DNA of 12,427 bases. Origin: CALJTV01 sp034433775 (GTDB lineage Bacteria; Chloroflexota; Dehalococcoidia; GIF9; UBA5629). A model generated the notes under the pieces. The model had not been told where the DNA came from, did no database searches, and saw only the letters and a program-made list of their open reading frames with translations. Below, piece by piece: positions 1 through 5,141 of this stretch. The stretch's first letter is position 1. Every line of letters begins with the position of its first letter. The stretch spans positions 1-12,427 of the forward strand of contig DAOUAI010000049.1 of assembly GCA_034433775.1 (NCBI GenBank), given 5' to 3'. Position numbers and translations under genes: made by a program.

Positions 1-73
1 ATTCACCCCCTTTCCACATTACTAGTGTCCCGGTCGACCGCTGTCCCCCATGTCTCGATCCACCGTACACCTT

Positions 74-496
74 TCATTTTATATGGATGATGAAAGTCCT
101 CTCGTCAGCAACGCCCTGCTCCCAGGGTCTTTTATAGGTGAACTGCACAGTCGTCGTACCAGCCTGCAAGGCGCGGAAGGTGAACCTCTGCTCCCCACCA
201 ACCCCTACCATGCCAGGTCTGGCTGCCGCCTGTCTAAATTCACTTGCTACCAAGTCGAGGAAACTACTGCCGAAGTCGACCTCCCATTTATAACCTGTAG
301 TGGGATTGGCTTCGAGAGATATGGTGAATTCTTTACCTACAGTGGTCTCTACAGTTTGACCAGTCCCTGAGTACGGCGGAGCCGGTACCGGTTGCGGGGA
401 AACATTCTGCTCTGTCTCACTATCATCAACGGAGGATAGGCAACACCCGGAAAGTAGCAACACCCCTATAATTGCAGATACCATAACCGAACGCAT
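74..496 (-). CDS. Chagasin-type (I42) protease-inhibitor lipoprotein
   Basis: This 140-residue protein is probably a secreted, lipid-anchored inhibitor of papain-like cysteine proteases. The N-terminus has a short hydrophobic segment (about residues 4-17) ending in a lipobox, LLSG before Cys18, with a second Cys at 19. A Ser/Pro-rich linker follows to about residue 45. The remainder carries the three loop motifs of the chagasin/I42 family in the right order: NPTTGY at 64-69, GVGG at 98-101 and RPWE at 123-126. In that family these loops plug the protease active site. The length suits one signal peptide plus one inhibitor domain. No protease gene lies nearby, so the target is unknown and may be external. 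A good promoter lies immediately upstream, but no clear ribosome binding site precedes either the first ATG (496) or a second ATG four codons in (484), so the exact start is uncertain. The family call is strong; the biological target is not known. Confidence 0.88.
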   Translation of the reverse strand: MRSVMVSAIIGVLLLSGCCLSSVDDSETEQNVSPQPVPAPPYSGTGQTVETTVGKEFTISLEANPTTGYKWEVDFGSSFLDLVASEFRQAAARPGMVGVGGEQRFTFRALQAGTTTVQFTYKRPWEQGVADERTFIIHIK

Positions 497-510
497 GCGC
501 CTACCCTAAA

Positions 511-539
511 AGTTTAACCACAGCCTTTTGTTCTGTCAA
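511..539 (-). promoter_or_regulatory. Sigma70-like promoter for the chagasin-type gene
   Basis: On the minus strand a consensus -35 box TTGACA (534-539) is followed after 17 bases by TAAACT (511-516). The first start codon (496) is only 14 bases beyond the -10 box, so transcription would begin about 8 bases before it. This implies a very short or absent leader, or use of the second ATG at 484. Confidence 0.6.
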
Positions 540-630
540 CACCCAATACGAATATTATGATGAGAGGCATCCTGCTCAACAGACCCCGGTGAGAAAGCCT
601 GGTGCTAGAACATTACCAAAGGTGGTCTCC

Positions 631-862
631 TTCAAATAGACAGATGACGCTCAGGATATACAAGGGCAAGAGGAGTACCGGCTACTTTTTATTTCACCCC
701 CCACAGGAGAGAGCCAGAGTGAGGGGGCTAACCTTCTCTCCTCACGGGAAAGGTCGGGCGAGAGTAAGTGCCATTGATGCGCGGGACAAGTACCGGAGGT
801 TGACAGTACCGAGGCAAAAGGGTAAATTCAGCTAAGACGATGGAACTGGTCAGCACCTGTCC
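631..862 (+). repeat. Left copy of a ~230 bp diverged direct repeat
   Basis: This segment aligns with 1726-1952 in the same orientation. Similarity begins at TTCAAATAGAC (631), versus TTCAGATAGAT at 1726. It runs through a GC-rich, hairpin-prone middle that aligns poorly, and ends in a strongly conserved block, 785-862 versus 1875-1952. By eye that block has 65 of 78 bases identical, no gaps, and all 13 differences are transitions. The block contains a TTGACA/TAAATT promoter and the first codons of a DUF523 gene. The copies flank the HEPN/MNT gene pair. With the chagasin promoter and the gene remnant, this accounts for the otherwise gene-free stretch 497-899. Confidence 0.85.
800..828 (+). 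promoter_or_regulatory. Promoter conserved in the left repeat copy
   Basis: TTGACA (800-805), a 17-base spacer and TAAATT (823-828) match the promoter before the intact DUF523 gene base for base in both boxes. An ATG follows 11 bases later at 840, but it opens only a 15-codon frame. If active, this promoter would transcribe rightwards, antisense to the HEPN gene that ends at 900. Confidence 0.5.
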
Positions 863-890
863 GTCGAGCTCAAACCGTGGTGACTAATAT
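840..890 (+). pseudogene. Truncated 5' remnant of a DUF523 gene
   Basis: An ATG at 840 begins Met-Glu-Leu-Val-Ser-Thr-Cys, matching Met-Lys-Leu-Val-Ser-Ala-Cys at the start of the intact DUF523 gene (1930). The frame stops at 885-887 after 15 residues. Weak similarity to the intact gene seems to continue to about 890 with small deletions, then ends just before the HEPN gene's stop codon at 900. I read this as a leftover copy of the DUF523 5' end and not a functional peptide. The similarity over 840-862 is clear; the extension to 890 is tentative. Confidence 0.55.
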
Positions 891-899
891 CCACTCTCC

Positions 900-1322
900 T
901 CAGCCATGAGTCTTCAGGTACGTGACGACTTCGCGTTTTAACAACTCAAAATCGCCCAGCCTCGTTTTGGCTATCTCATAAACTATCTTATCGTCTATTC
1001 TAGTATATTCGTGCACCAGGATATTTCTGAAACCACGTATCTCTTTTAGAATGCTGACAAGGTGCCCTGAAAGCACCTGTGCCTTTTCCAGCTTGTCAAG
1101 CAGGTCGGTTTCCTCCGCCGGAATGCCCAGCCGTAGACCGCTCACCAGAAGATGACAGATGTCTAAGGCAGCCTCAATGGATATCTGAAGCAGCCTCTCG
1201 CAAGCCCTCTTTATCTCCGTTCTCTGGTAGGCAGCAAAATCAGCAGGCACTACCTCACGCAGCTCCCGCAGATAGCCATCGAGCTGGTCAAGTCTCACTA
1301 ACACCCGTTCACGGTCAAGCAC
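900..1322 (-). CDS. hepT: HepT-like HEPN (DUF86) toxin
   Basis: This protein belongs to the HepT/DUF86 family of HEPN ribonuclease toxins, paired here with an MNT antitoxin encoded just upstream. The catalytic RX4HXY motif is intact: with the start chosen here it is Arg99, His104 and Tyr106 (sequence RNILVHEY). The motif Tyr is the residue that MNT partners AMPylate in characterised systems. The protein is mostly helical, as HEPN proteins are. A longer frame opens at 1370, but I prefer the GTG at 1322: it has a GGAGGG ribosome binding site 8 bases upstream and overlaps the MNT gene end by 8 bases, giving the usual family length of about 140 residues. The pair sits between two diverged direct repeats, suggesting it was acquired as a unit. 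Family assignment is strong; toxicity is inferred. Confidence 0.92.
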   Translation of the reverse strand: MLDRERVLVRLDQLDGYLRELREVVPADFAAYQRTEIKRACERLLQISIEAALDICHLLVSGLRLGIPAEETDLLDKLEKAQVLSGHLVSILKEIRGFRNILVHEYTRIDDKIVYEIAKTRLGDFELLKREVVTYLKTHG

Positions 1323-1683
1323 GAAGGGGTCCCTCCAGGTATTCACGGTACATATGCCTGAAATCTTCAAACTCCTGCGCCGTCCGGTAGGCTATGTCAT
1401 AAAGTAAGTCCTCATCCCTGCAGAAAAGCACCCGCCCTTCTTTAAGCACCCGACGGCGGATATATAAAGGCAACTGGGAGAAAATATGGATATCAGCAGT
1501 GCCCTCCACCAGATAACTCAGCTTCTTGCTGAATAAATATGCGCTGGTATATCCCCCGGGTCGGAGCACAAGGCACAGGTCAACATCTGAGCCCACACCA
1601 GCATCACCTCTTGCCCGACTGCCGAAAAGTAGCACAGCTACGACTTCGTCGTCTTCCCTGACTTTAGCCAATATACTGTCCAT
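1315..1683 (-). CDS. mntA: MNT-domain nucleotidyltransferase antitoxin (MntA-like)
   Basis: A 122-residue minimal nucleotidyltransferase of the pol-beta superfamily, the usual partner of HepT. The GSX10DXD active site is complete, with Gly21-Ser22 followed by Asp33 and Asp35; a third acidic residue is probably Asp64 (TADIHIF). In studied MntA-HepT pairs this enzyme neutralises the toxin by adding AMP to the Tyr of its RX4HXY motif, and that Tyr is present in the neighbouring gene. The start ATG at 1683 has a GAGGAG ribosome binding site just upstream. Its stop overlaps the downstream HepT gene, so the two are probably translationally coupled, with the antitoxin made first. All expected catalytic residues are visible, so this is likely an active module. 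Confidence 0.92.
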   Translation of the reverse strand: MDSILAKVREDDEVVAVLLFGSRARGDAGVGSDVDLCLVLRPGGYTSAYLFSKKLSYLVEGTADIHIFSQLPLYIRRRVLKEGRVLFCRDEDLLYDIAYRTAQEFEDFRHMYREYLEGPLRA

Positions 1684-1692
1684 TTCTCCTCG

Positions 1693-1701
1693 ATTATAAC
1701 A
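1693..1701 (-). promoter_or_regulatory. Possible extended -10 element for the MNT/HEPN pair
   Basis: The minus strand reads TGTTATAAT, a perfect extended -10 element, 9 bases before the MNT start codon. No convincing -35 box lies upstream. Its closeness to the ATG would put the ribosome binding site upstream of the predicted transcript start, so it either drives a leaderless message or is fortuitous. Confidence 0.35.
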
Positions 1702-1725
1702 TAATACGCCTCCATGATGGGTTCA

Positions 1726-1952
1726 TTCAGATAGATGGATGACACCCACGATATAGCAGAGCAAGGGAATACCGGTGCTTTATTTAACCCTCACCTTAGT
1801 CCTCTCCCGCCAAAGAAGAAAGGAAATATCTCCCCCTCTCCAGGAGGGAGTGAGGAGCTATCACCGATGTACTGGACAAGTGCCAGAGGTTGACAGTGCC
1901 AGAGCAAAAAGGTAAATTCAGCTAAAACGATGAAGCTGGTCAGTGCCTGTCT
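1726..1952 (+). repeat. Right copy of the ~230 bp diverged direct repeat
   Basis: This is the counterpart of 631-862. It starts 43 bases upstream of the MNT start codon and runs into the first eight codons of the intact DUF523 gene. The middle contains the inverted words CCTCAC (1789-1794) and GTGAGG (1850-1855), with pyrimidine-rich CCTCTCC motifs between them. This resembles the degenerate REP-like palindromes scattered through many bacterial genomes, so the segment may be a dispersed repeat and not only a local duplication. Confidence 0.8.
1890..1918 (+). promoter_or_regulatory. Sigma70-like promoter for DUF523, probably leaderless
   Basis: A consensus TTGACA (1890-1895), a 17-base spacer and TAAATT (1913-1918) precede the DUF523 start codon at 1930 by only 11 bases. 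There is no Shine-Dalgarno sequence in that interval, so the transcript would start within a few bases of the ATG. Confidence 0.7.
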
Positions 1953-2388
1953 ATTGGGCATCAGATGTAACTGGAGCGGGGACGAAAAATACCTCAACAC
2001 TGGGCTGCTTGAGAAAGCACAGAATGGGGTGCTGGTGCCGGTCTGTCCGGAGCAGCTCGGCGGGCTAGCTACCCCAAGGAGTCCACAGGAGATACAGGAC
2101 GGGGATGGGGAAGCTGTGCTGGACGACAAGGCAAGGGTGGTGAACAGGGAGGGGGTGGATGTGACGGCACAGTTCGTCAAGGGTGCCGAGGAGACGCTGA
2201 AAATCGCGAGGCTGCTGGGCATCACCGAGTTTGTGGGTAAATCAGGAAGCCCCTCTTGTAGCTGCAACTGGATATACGATGGCTCTTTTTCGGGAACACA
2301 AATATCGGGGAAAGGAGTCACGGCGGCGCTGCTGCAAAGAAACGGAATAAGGCTGATAAGCGAAGACGACTTTGCCGCTGAGAGATAA
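1930..2388 (+). CDS. DUF523 / TudS-like desulfidase
   Basis: A 152-residue single-domain DUF523 protein. Characterised members (TudS) are thiouracil desulfidases that use a [4Fe-4S] cluster held by three cysteines to remove sulfur from thiolated pyrimidines. The matching cysteines are Cys7 in SACLLG, Cys39 in PVCPEQ and Cys110 in SPSC. The Glu after CP (Glu41) and the Gly/Ser-rich GKSGSPSC region also fit the family. Extra cysteines are at 13 and 112. The C-terminal part YDGSFSGTQISGKGVTAALL is typical of the family. The gene has its own promoter and ends two bases from a convergent thiouridine-synthase-like gene, a suggestive pairing. The family call is strong; substrate and activity are inferred from relatives. 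Confidence 0.92.
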   Translation: MKLVSACLLGIRCNWSGDEKYLNTGLLEKAQNGVLVPVCPEQLGGLATPRSPQEIQDGDGEAVLDDKARVVNREGVDVTAQFVKGAEETLKIARLLGITEFVGKSGSPSCSCNWIYDGSFSGTQISGKGVTAALLQRNGIRLISEDDFAAER

Positions 2389-2390
2389 AG

Positions 2391-3350
2391 TCAGGAGGCT
2401 GCCTTAGAAGCAATGATGGTCTGCATTTCGCCGTCGCTACGGCATTCCACGATTACCTCTCCGGAGGGAGCATCGGAATAGCATGCTGTAAGGCTGGCAG
2501 CAAACTCAACCACTGCTCGCGCTTTATCGCCCCGGAGGAGGGTCACCGGACCGGGATAGCCCGATGCCTCCAGCACATAGTCCTCAGGTCGCTTCAGTTC
2601 AAGAAGTTTCCTGTTCTCACGTTCGTTCCGTCCCACTATAATGTGTGCGCCCTGATGAAAGAAGTGCCTGCCGATTTTAAGTAGCTCGACATCTGACAAG
2701 GAGACCCGCTCCTGTAACTGGAACAGCGACTTAAGTCTGTTCGAGAACTCCTTGTTGGTAAGTAGGCAGCCACCACCGGGGGTACGAAAACCTTCGATGC
2801 CAAACTTTCGCGCCAGTTCAAGCTGCGGCATGCGTCTCCTGCCCTGGATCGCCAGCAAGTGCTCCCTGTCCACCCAGCCCTCACGCTCGGGTATCGTCTC
2901 AGGAAGGAGTTTCGCCGAAAGCGGTCGCAGGACAAGCCCCTGCAGTCCGGACTCCCTTTCCTCAAGCTCAAGCGCCGCCCGGTGCTGGGTCATCGGCCTT
3001 TCGCCCAGAACGTCACCCGTGATCAGAAACCTGGCACCGATCCCCTGCGCCAGCTCCCACGCCCGCTTGAGCATGTAAATACGGCAGTCGATGCACGGGT
3101 TCATGCCGCTGCCATAGCCATGCCTGGGATGCCTTACCAGCTCGATGTAGTCTTCGCCAGCTTCTATCCTGACAAGCGGCACATCGAGCTGACGGGCTAG
3201 AGGGGCTACATAGTCCTTTCTATCGTCTGCGAAAGGGAGTACGAGGTTTACCGCCACCACCTCCACCCCCAGCTCCTTCACCAGTCTTATCGCCAGCGCG
3301 GAATCTATACCGCTGGAAAGCAGTCCTATAGCCTTAACGCGCTCGACCAT
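2391..3350 (-). CDS. PP-loop thiouridine-synthase-like protein
   Basis: A predicted ATP-dependent sulfurtransferase of 319 residues. The PP-loop lies at 12-17 (SSGIDS, with Ser where many relatives have Gly) and would activate the RNA base with ATP. Cysteines that could carry sulfur are Cys86 and Cys89 (PCIDC) and Cys195 (GGGC), an arrangement like MnmA/ThiI-type enzymes. Residues about 228-265 (FFHQGAHIIVGRNEREN) resemble the NFACT-R-type RNA-binding fold, known fused to ThiI-like domains. It is not a full ThiI: no THUMP or rhodanese domain is seen. I chose the ATG at 3350 over a TTG at 3371, because the TTG lies inside a terminator hairpin; neither has a Shine-Dalgarno sequence. The gene is convergent with DUF523. 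Class is confident; the modified position is unknown. Confidence 0.82.
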   Translation of the reverse strand: MVERVKAIGLLSSGIDSALAIRLVKELGVEVVAVNLVLPFADDRKDYVAPLARQLDVPLVRIEAGEDYIELVRHPRHGYGSGMNPCIDCRIYMLKRAWELAQGIGARFLITGDVLGERPMTQHRAALELEERESGLQGLVLRPLSAKLLPETIPEREGWVDREHLLAIQGRRRMPQLELARKFGIEGFRTPGGGCLLTNKEFSNRLKSLFQLQERVSLSDVELLKIGRHFFHQGAHIIVGRNERENRKLLELKRPEDYVLEASGYPGPVTLLRGDKARAVVEFAASLTACYSDAPSGEVIVECRSDGEMQTIIASKAAS

Positions 3351-3370
3351 AGCGGTCAAAAATCTAATCA

Positions 3371-3405
3371 AAAGGCTGGGCGCTACTCAAGAACGCCCAG
3401 CCTTT
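3371..3405 (-). terminator. Rho-independent terminator after the DUF5679 gene
   Basis: A perfect 12-bp inverted repeat, AAAGGCTGGGCG (3371-3382) and CGCCCAGCCTTT (3394-3405), encloses an 11-base loop. Read on the minus strand the stem is followed by a T-rich tract (TTTTGATTAGATTTTT). It lies 23 bases beyond the DUF5679 stop codon and just upstream of the PP-loop gene, so it probably separates the two transcripts. Confidence 0.8.
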
Positions 3406-3427
3406 CGGTGGGGGTCAGAACCCGGGA

Positions 3428-3568
3428 TTATCCCTTGCCGATGCGGAACATCTTGGTGCCGCATACAGGGCACACACCCTGGGTAGCCGGCTTGCCGTTC
3501 TTCATGCGGATGTTTCGGGCGTCCTTCATCTCCCTCTTGGTGCGGCACTTCATACAGTAGGCTTGCAT
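3428..3568 (-). CDS. DUF5679 small zinc-ribbon protein
   Basis: A 46-residue protein beginning MQAYCMKCR and ending CPVCGTKMFRIGKG. It has two CxxC pairs, Cys5/Cys8 and Cys33/Cys36, giving a four-cysteine zinc ribbon. The basic middle (KREMKDARNIRMKNGKPATQG) matches DUF5679, a family of tiny proteins found in Chloroflexota and Actinomycetota, among others; their role is unknown and nucleic-acid or ribosome contact is only a guess. The start ATG at 3568 has a near-perfect AAGGAGGTGG ribosome binding site, the strongest in this half of the window. It has its own promoter and terminator, so it is probably a single-gene, well expressed unit. Confidence 0.9.
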   Translation of the reverse strand: MQAYCMKCRTKREMKDARNIRMKNGKPATQGVCPVCGTKMFRIGKG

Positions 3569-3599
3569 CTACCCACCTCCTTAGTTTAGTATTGCCAAT

Positions 3600-3629
3600 A
3601 CGATAAACCATTCCATCGTGAATTGTCAA
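3600..3629 (-). promoter_or_regulatory. Promoter for the DUF5679 gene
   Basis: On the minus strand TTGACA (3624-3629) is followed after 18 bases by TATCGT (3600-3605), a four-of-six match to the -10 consensus. The predicted leader of about 25 bases includes the AAGGAGGTGG ribosome binding site. It lies back-to-back with the rightward promoter at 3669-3697. Confidence 0.55.
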
Positions 3630-3668
3630 TAGTACAAAGGTGGTAATCGCAACAAAATTTTCAATTTT

Positions 3669-3697
3669 TTGCTATCCTCACCCCCAGTTGGTAAAAT
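3669..3697 (+). promoter_or_regulatory. Promoter for the AAA+ ATPase/VWA/dehydrogenase operon
   Basis: TTGCTA (3669-3674, four of six consensus bases), a 17-base spacer and TAAAAT (3692-3697, five of six) precede the ATPase gene. The predicted leader is about 33 bases and contains the GAGGA ribosome binding site. Confidence 0.6.
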
Positions 3698-3736
3698 GTG
3701 GAGCAACCCGGCAATAAAACAGGGTAGAGGAATATT

Positions 3737-5140
3737 ATGCCAAAACACAATAGACCAAAGACACTCGGCGAACTCAAAGCCTCTGGCTACCAGCCGCTCA
3801 GCGTCAGAGAGGAAATGAGGCGTAACCTCATTACAATGATAAAGGAAGGAAAGACCGTCTTCCCGGGGATAATTGGCTACGACGATACCGTCATCCCCCA
3901 AGTAGAAAACGCCATAATCTCCGGTCAGGACATCATCTTCCTCGGCGAGCGCGGGCAGGCGAAGTCGCGTATTATGAGGCTTATGGTAAACTTGCTTGAC
4001 GAGGAGATACCCATCGTTAAGGGCTGTGAGATAAACGACCAGCCTCTGGCTCCCATCTGTAAGCGCTGCCGTGATAAACTGGCGAAGGAAGGCGACAGTC
4101 TGGAAATAGACTGGCTACCCCGCTCGGAAAGGTACGGTGAAAAGCTGGCTACGCCCGATATTACCATTGCCGACCTCATAGGCGATATCGACCCGATTAA
4201 AGTGGCGGAGGGAAGATACCTCTCCGACGAGCTTACCATCCATTACGGCATCATCCCGCGAACCAACCGCGGGATCTTCTGCATCAACGAACTGCCCGAC
4301 CTCAGCGAAAAACTTCAGGTGAGCCTGTTCAACCTGATGGAAGAGGGAGATATACAGATAAGGGGCTACCGCGTCCGTTTGCCATTGGACATAGTCCTGG
4401 TCGCCAGCGCCAACCCAGAGGACTACACCAGCCGGGGTCGTATCATCACCCCGCTCAAAGACAGATATGGCGCCCAGATACGTACCCACTACCCCACCTC
4501 CATCGAGGACGAGATCACCATCACCGAACAGGAGAGAAGACAATTCCGGGACGATAAACTTGAGCACTACGTGCCCCAGTACATGAAGGAAATCATCGCC
4601 GAAATAACCCACCTCGCCAGAAAAAGCCCCGAGATAAACCAGCGCTCCGGAGTCAGCGTCAGGGTGTCCATCGCCAACTACGAGACCGTGCTCTCCAACG
4701 CCATCAGACGCGCCGTCATCCTCGATGAAAAGTTAGCCGTCCCCCGTATCAGTGACCTGCCTTACATTATGTCATCTACTACCGGCAAAATCGAGTTTGA
4801 GGGCTTCGAGGAAGCAAAAGAGGAAAAGACGATTGACCAGTTGATTAAAAGAGCGGTGTTGAGCACATTCAATCGCTACTACCGTTCGTACAACTTCGAC
4901 GATGTGGTGTCGCGCTTCAACGAGGGCTTCAGCTTCGAGACTTCGGACATGATGGGCGCTGAAAAATACCTGCGCCAGGCAAAGGCACTGGGTGGCATGA
5001 TGCAGGCGATAAGAGTGGTGGCCGACTCTGAAAGACCCGAGGTAATAGCTTCAGCAACAGAGTTCATCCTCGAAGGTCTTCACTTGAACCGAAAGCTGAA
5101 CAAGGAACAGATGAAGGGCAAGACCATATACGGACGGTGA
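3737..5140 (+). CDS. MoxR / Mg-chelatase-I-like AAA+ ATPase
   Basis: A 467-residue AAA+ ATPase of the Mg-chelatase subunit I/MoxR clade. Walker A is GERGQAKS at 70-77; Walker B is IFCINE at 180-185, with Asn in place of the usual Asp before the Glu. Sensor 1 is the SANPEDY segment around Asn227, and a likely Arg finger is Arg243 in KDRYGAQIRT. Between Walker A and B an insert carries Cys97 and a CxxC pair, Cys108 and Cys111, which could bind metal; this is unusual for MoxR proteins. The C-terminal half is helical. The next gene encodes a VWA protein one base downstream, the standard partner arrangement in MoxR-VWA chaperones and Mg-chelatase I/D pairs. No chlorophyll genes are present, so a chelatase role is unlikely; a role in maturing or remodelling proteins is inferred. 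The ATG at 3737 has a GAGGA ribosome binding site. Confidence 0.9.
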   Translation: MPKHNRPKTLGELKASGYQPLSVREEMRRNLITMIKEGKTVFPGIIGYDDTVIPQVENAIISGQDIIFLGERGQAKSRIMRLMVNLLDEEIPIVKGCEINDQPLAPICKRCRDKLAKEGDSLEIDWLPRSERYGEKLATPDITIADLIGDIDPIKVAEGRYLSDELTIHYGIIPRTNRGIFCINELPDLSEKLQVSLFNLMEEGDIQIRGYRVRLPLDIVLVASANPEDYTSRGRIITPLKDRYGAQIRTHYPTSIEDEITITEQERRQFRDDKLEHYVPQYMKEIIAEITHLARKSPEINQRSGVSVRVSIANYETVLSNAIRRAVILDEKLAVPRISDLPYIMSSTTGKIEFEGFEEAKEEKTIDQLIKRAVLSTFNRYYRSYNFDDVVSRFNEGFSFETSDMMGAEKYLRQAKALGGMMQAIRVVADSERPEVIASATEFILEGLHLNRKLNKEQMKGKTIYGR

Positions 5141-5141
5141 T

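Noticed and set aside
31..40. Ten-base palindrome CGGTCGACCG
   Set aside because: Too short, with no adjoining T-tract or spaced half-sites, to call as an operator or terminator.
602..835. A 77-codon frame on the plus strand starting with GTG
   Set aside because: It lies almost wholly inside the left direct repeat, has low-complexity basic composition, no ribosome binding site and no recognisable domain; the matching right repeat does not keep the frame.
1323..1370. The 16-residue N-terminal extension of the HEPN gene, from an ATG at 1370
   Set aside because: The GTG at 1322 has a GGAGGG ribosome binding site and gives the usual family length and short overlap; the extension lies inside the MNT gene.
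1786..1856. CCTCAC/GTGAGG repeats between the MNT and DUF523 genes as a CRISPR or insertion-sequence end
   Set aside because: There are no regular spacers, no transposase and no target-site duplication; it looks like a degenerate REP-like palindrome inside the direct repeat.
1791..2321. A 176-codon minus-strand frame opposite DUF523
   Set aside because: Its Ser/Pro/Thr-rich translation is typical of a shadow frame, and the plus-strand DUF523 gene is clearly real.
3387..3629. An 80-codon minus-strand frame over the DUF5679 locus
   Set aside because: It runs through the terminator hairpin in another frame and has no domain; the real gene is the 46-residue zinc ribbon at 3428-3568.
3626..3901. 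A 91-codon minus-strand frame upstream of the DUF5679 gene
   Set aside because: It overlaps the start of the AAA+ ATPase gene and both promoters, and its protein resembles nothing I know.
4115..4612. A 165-codon minus-strand frame inside the AAA+ ATPase gene
   Set aside because: It is opposite a gene with intact Walker and sensor motifs and has no supporting start signal.
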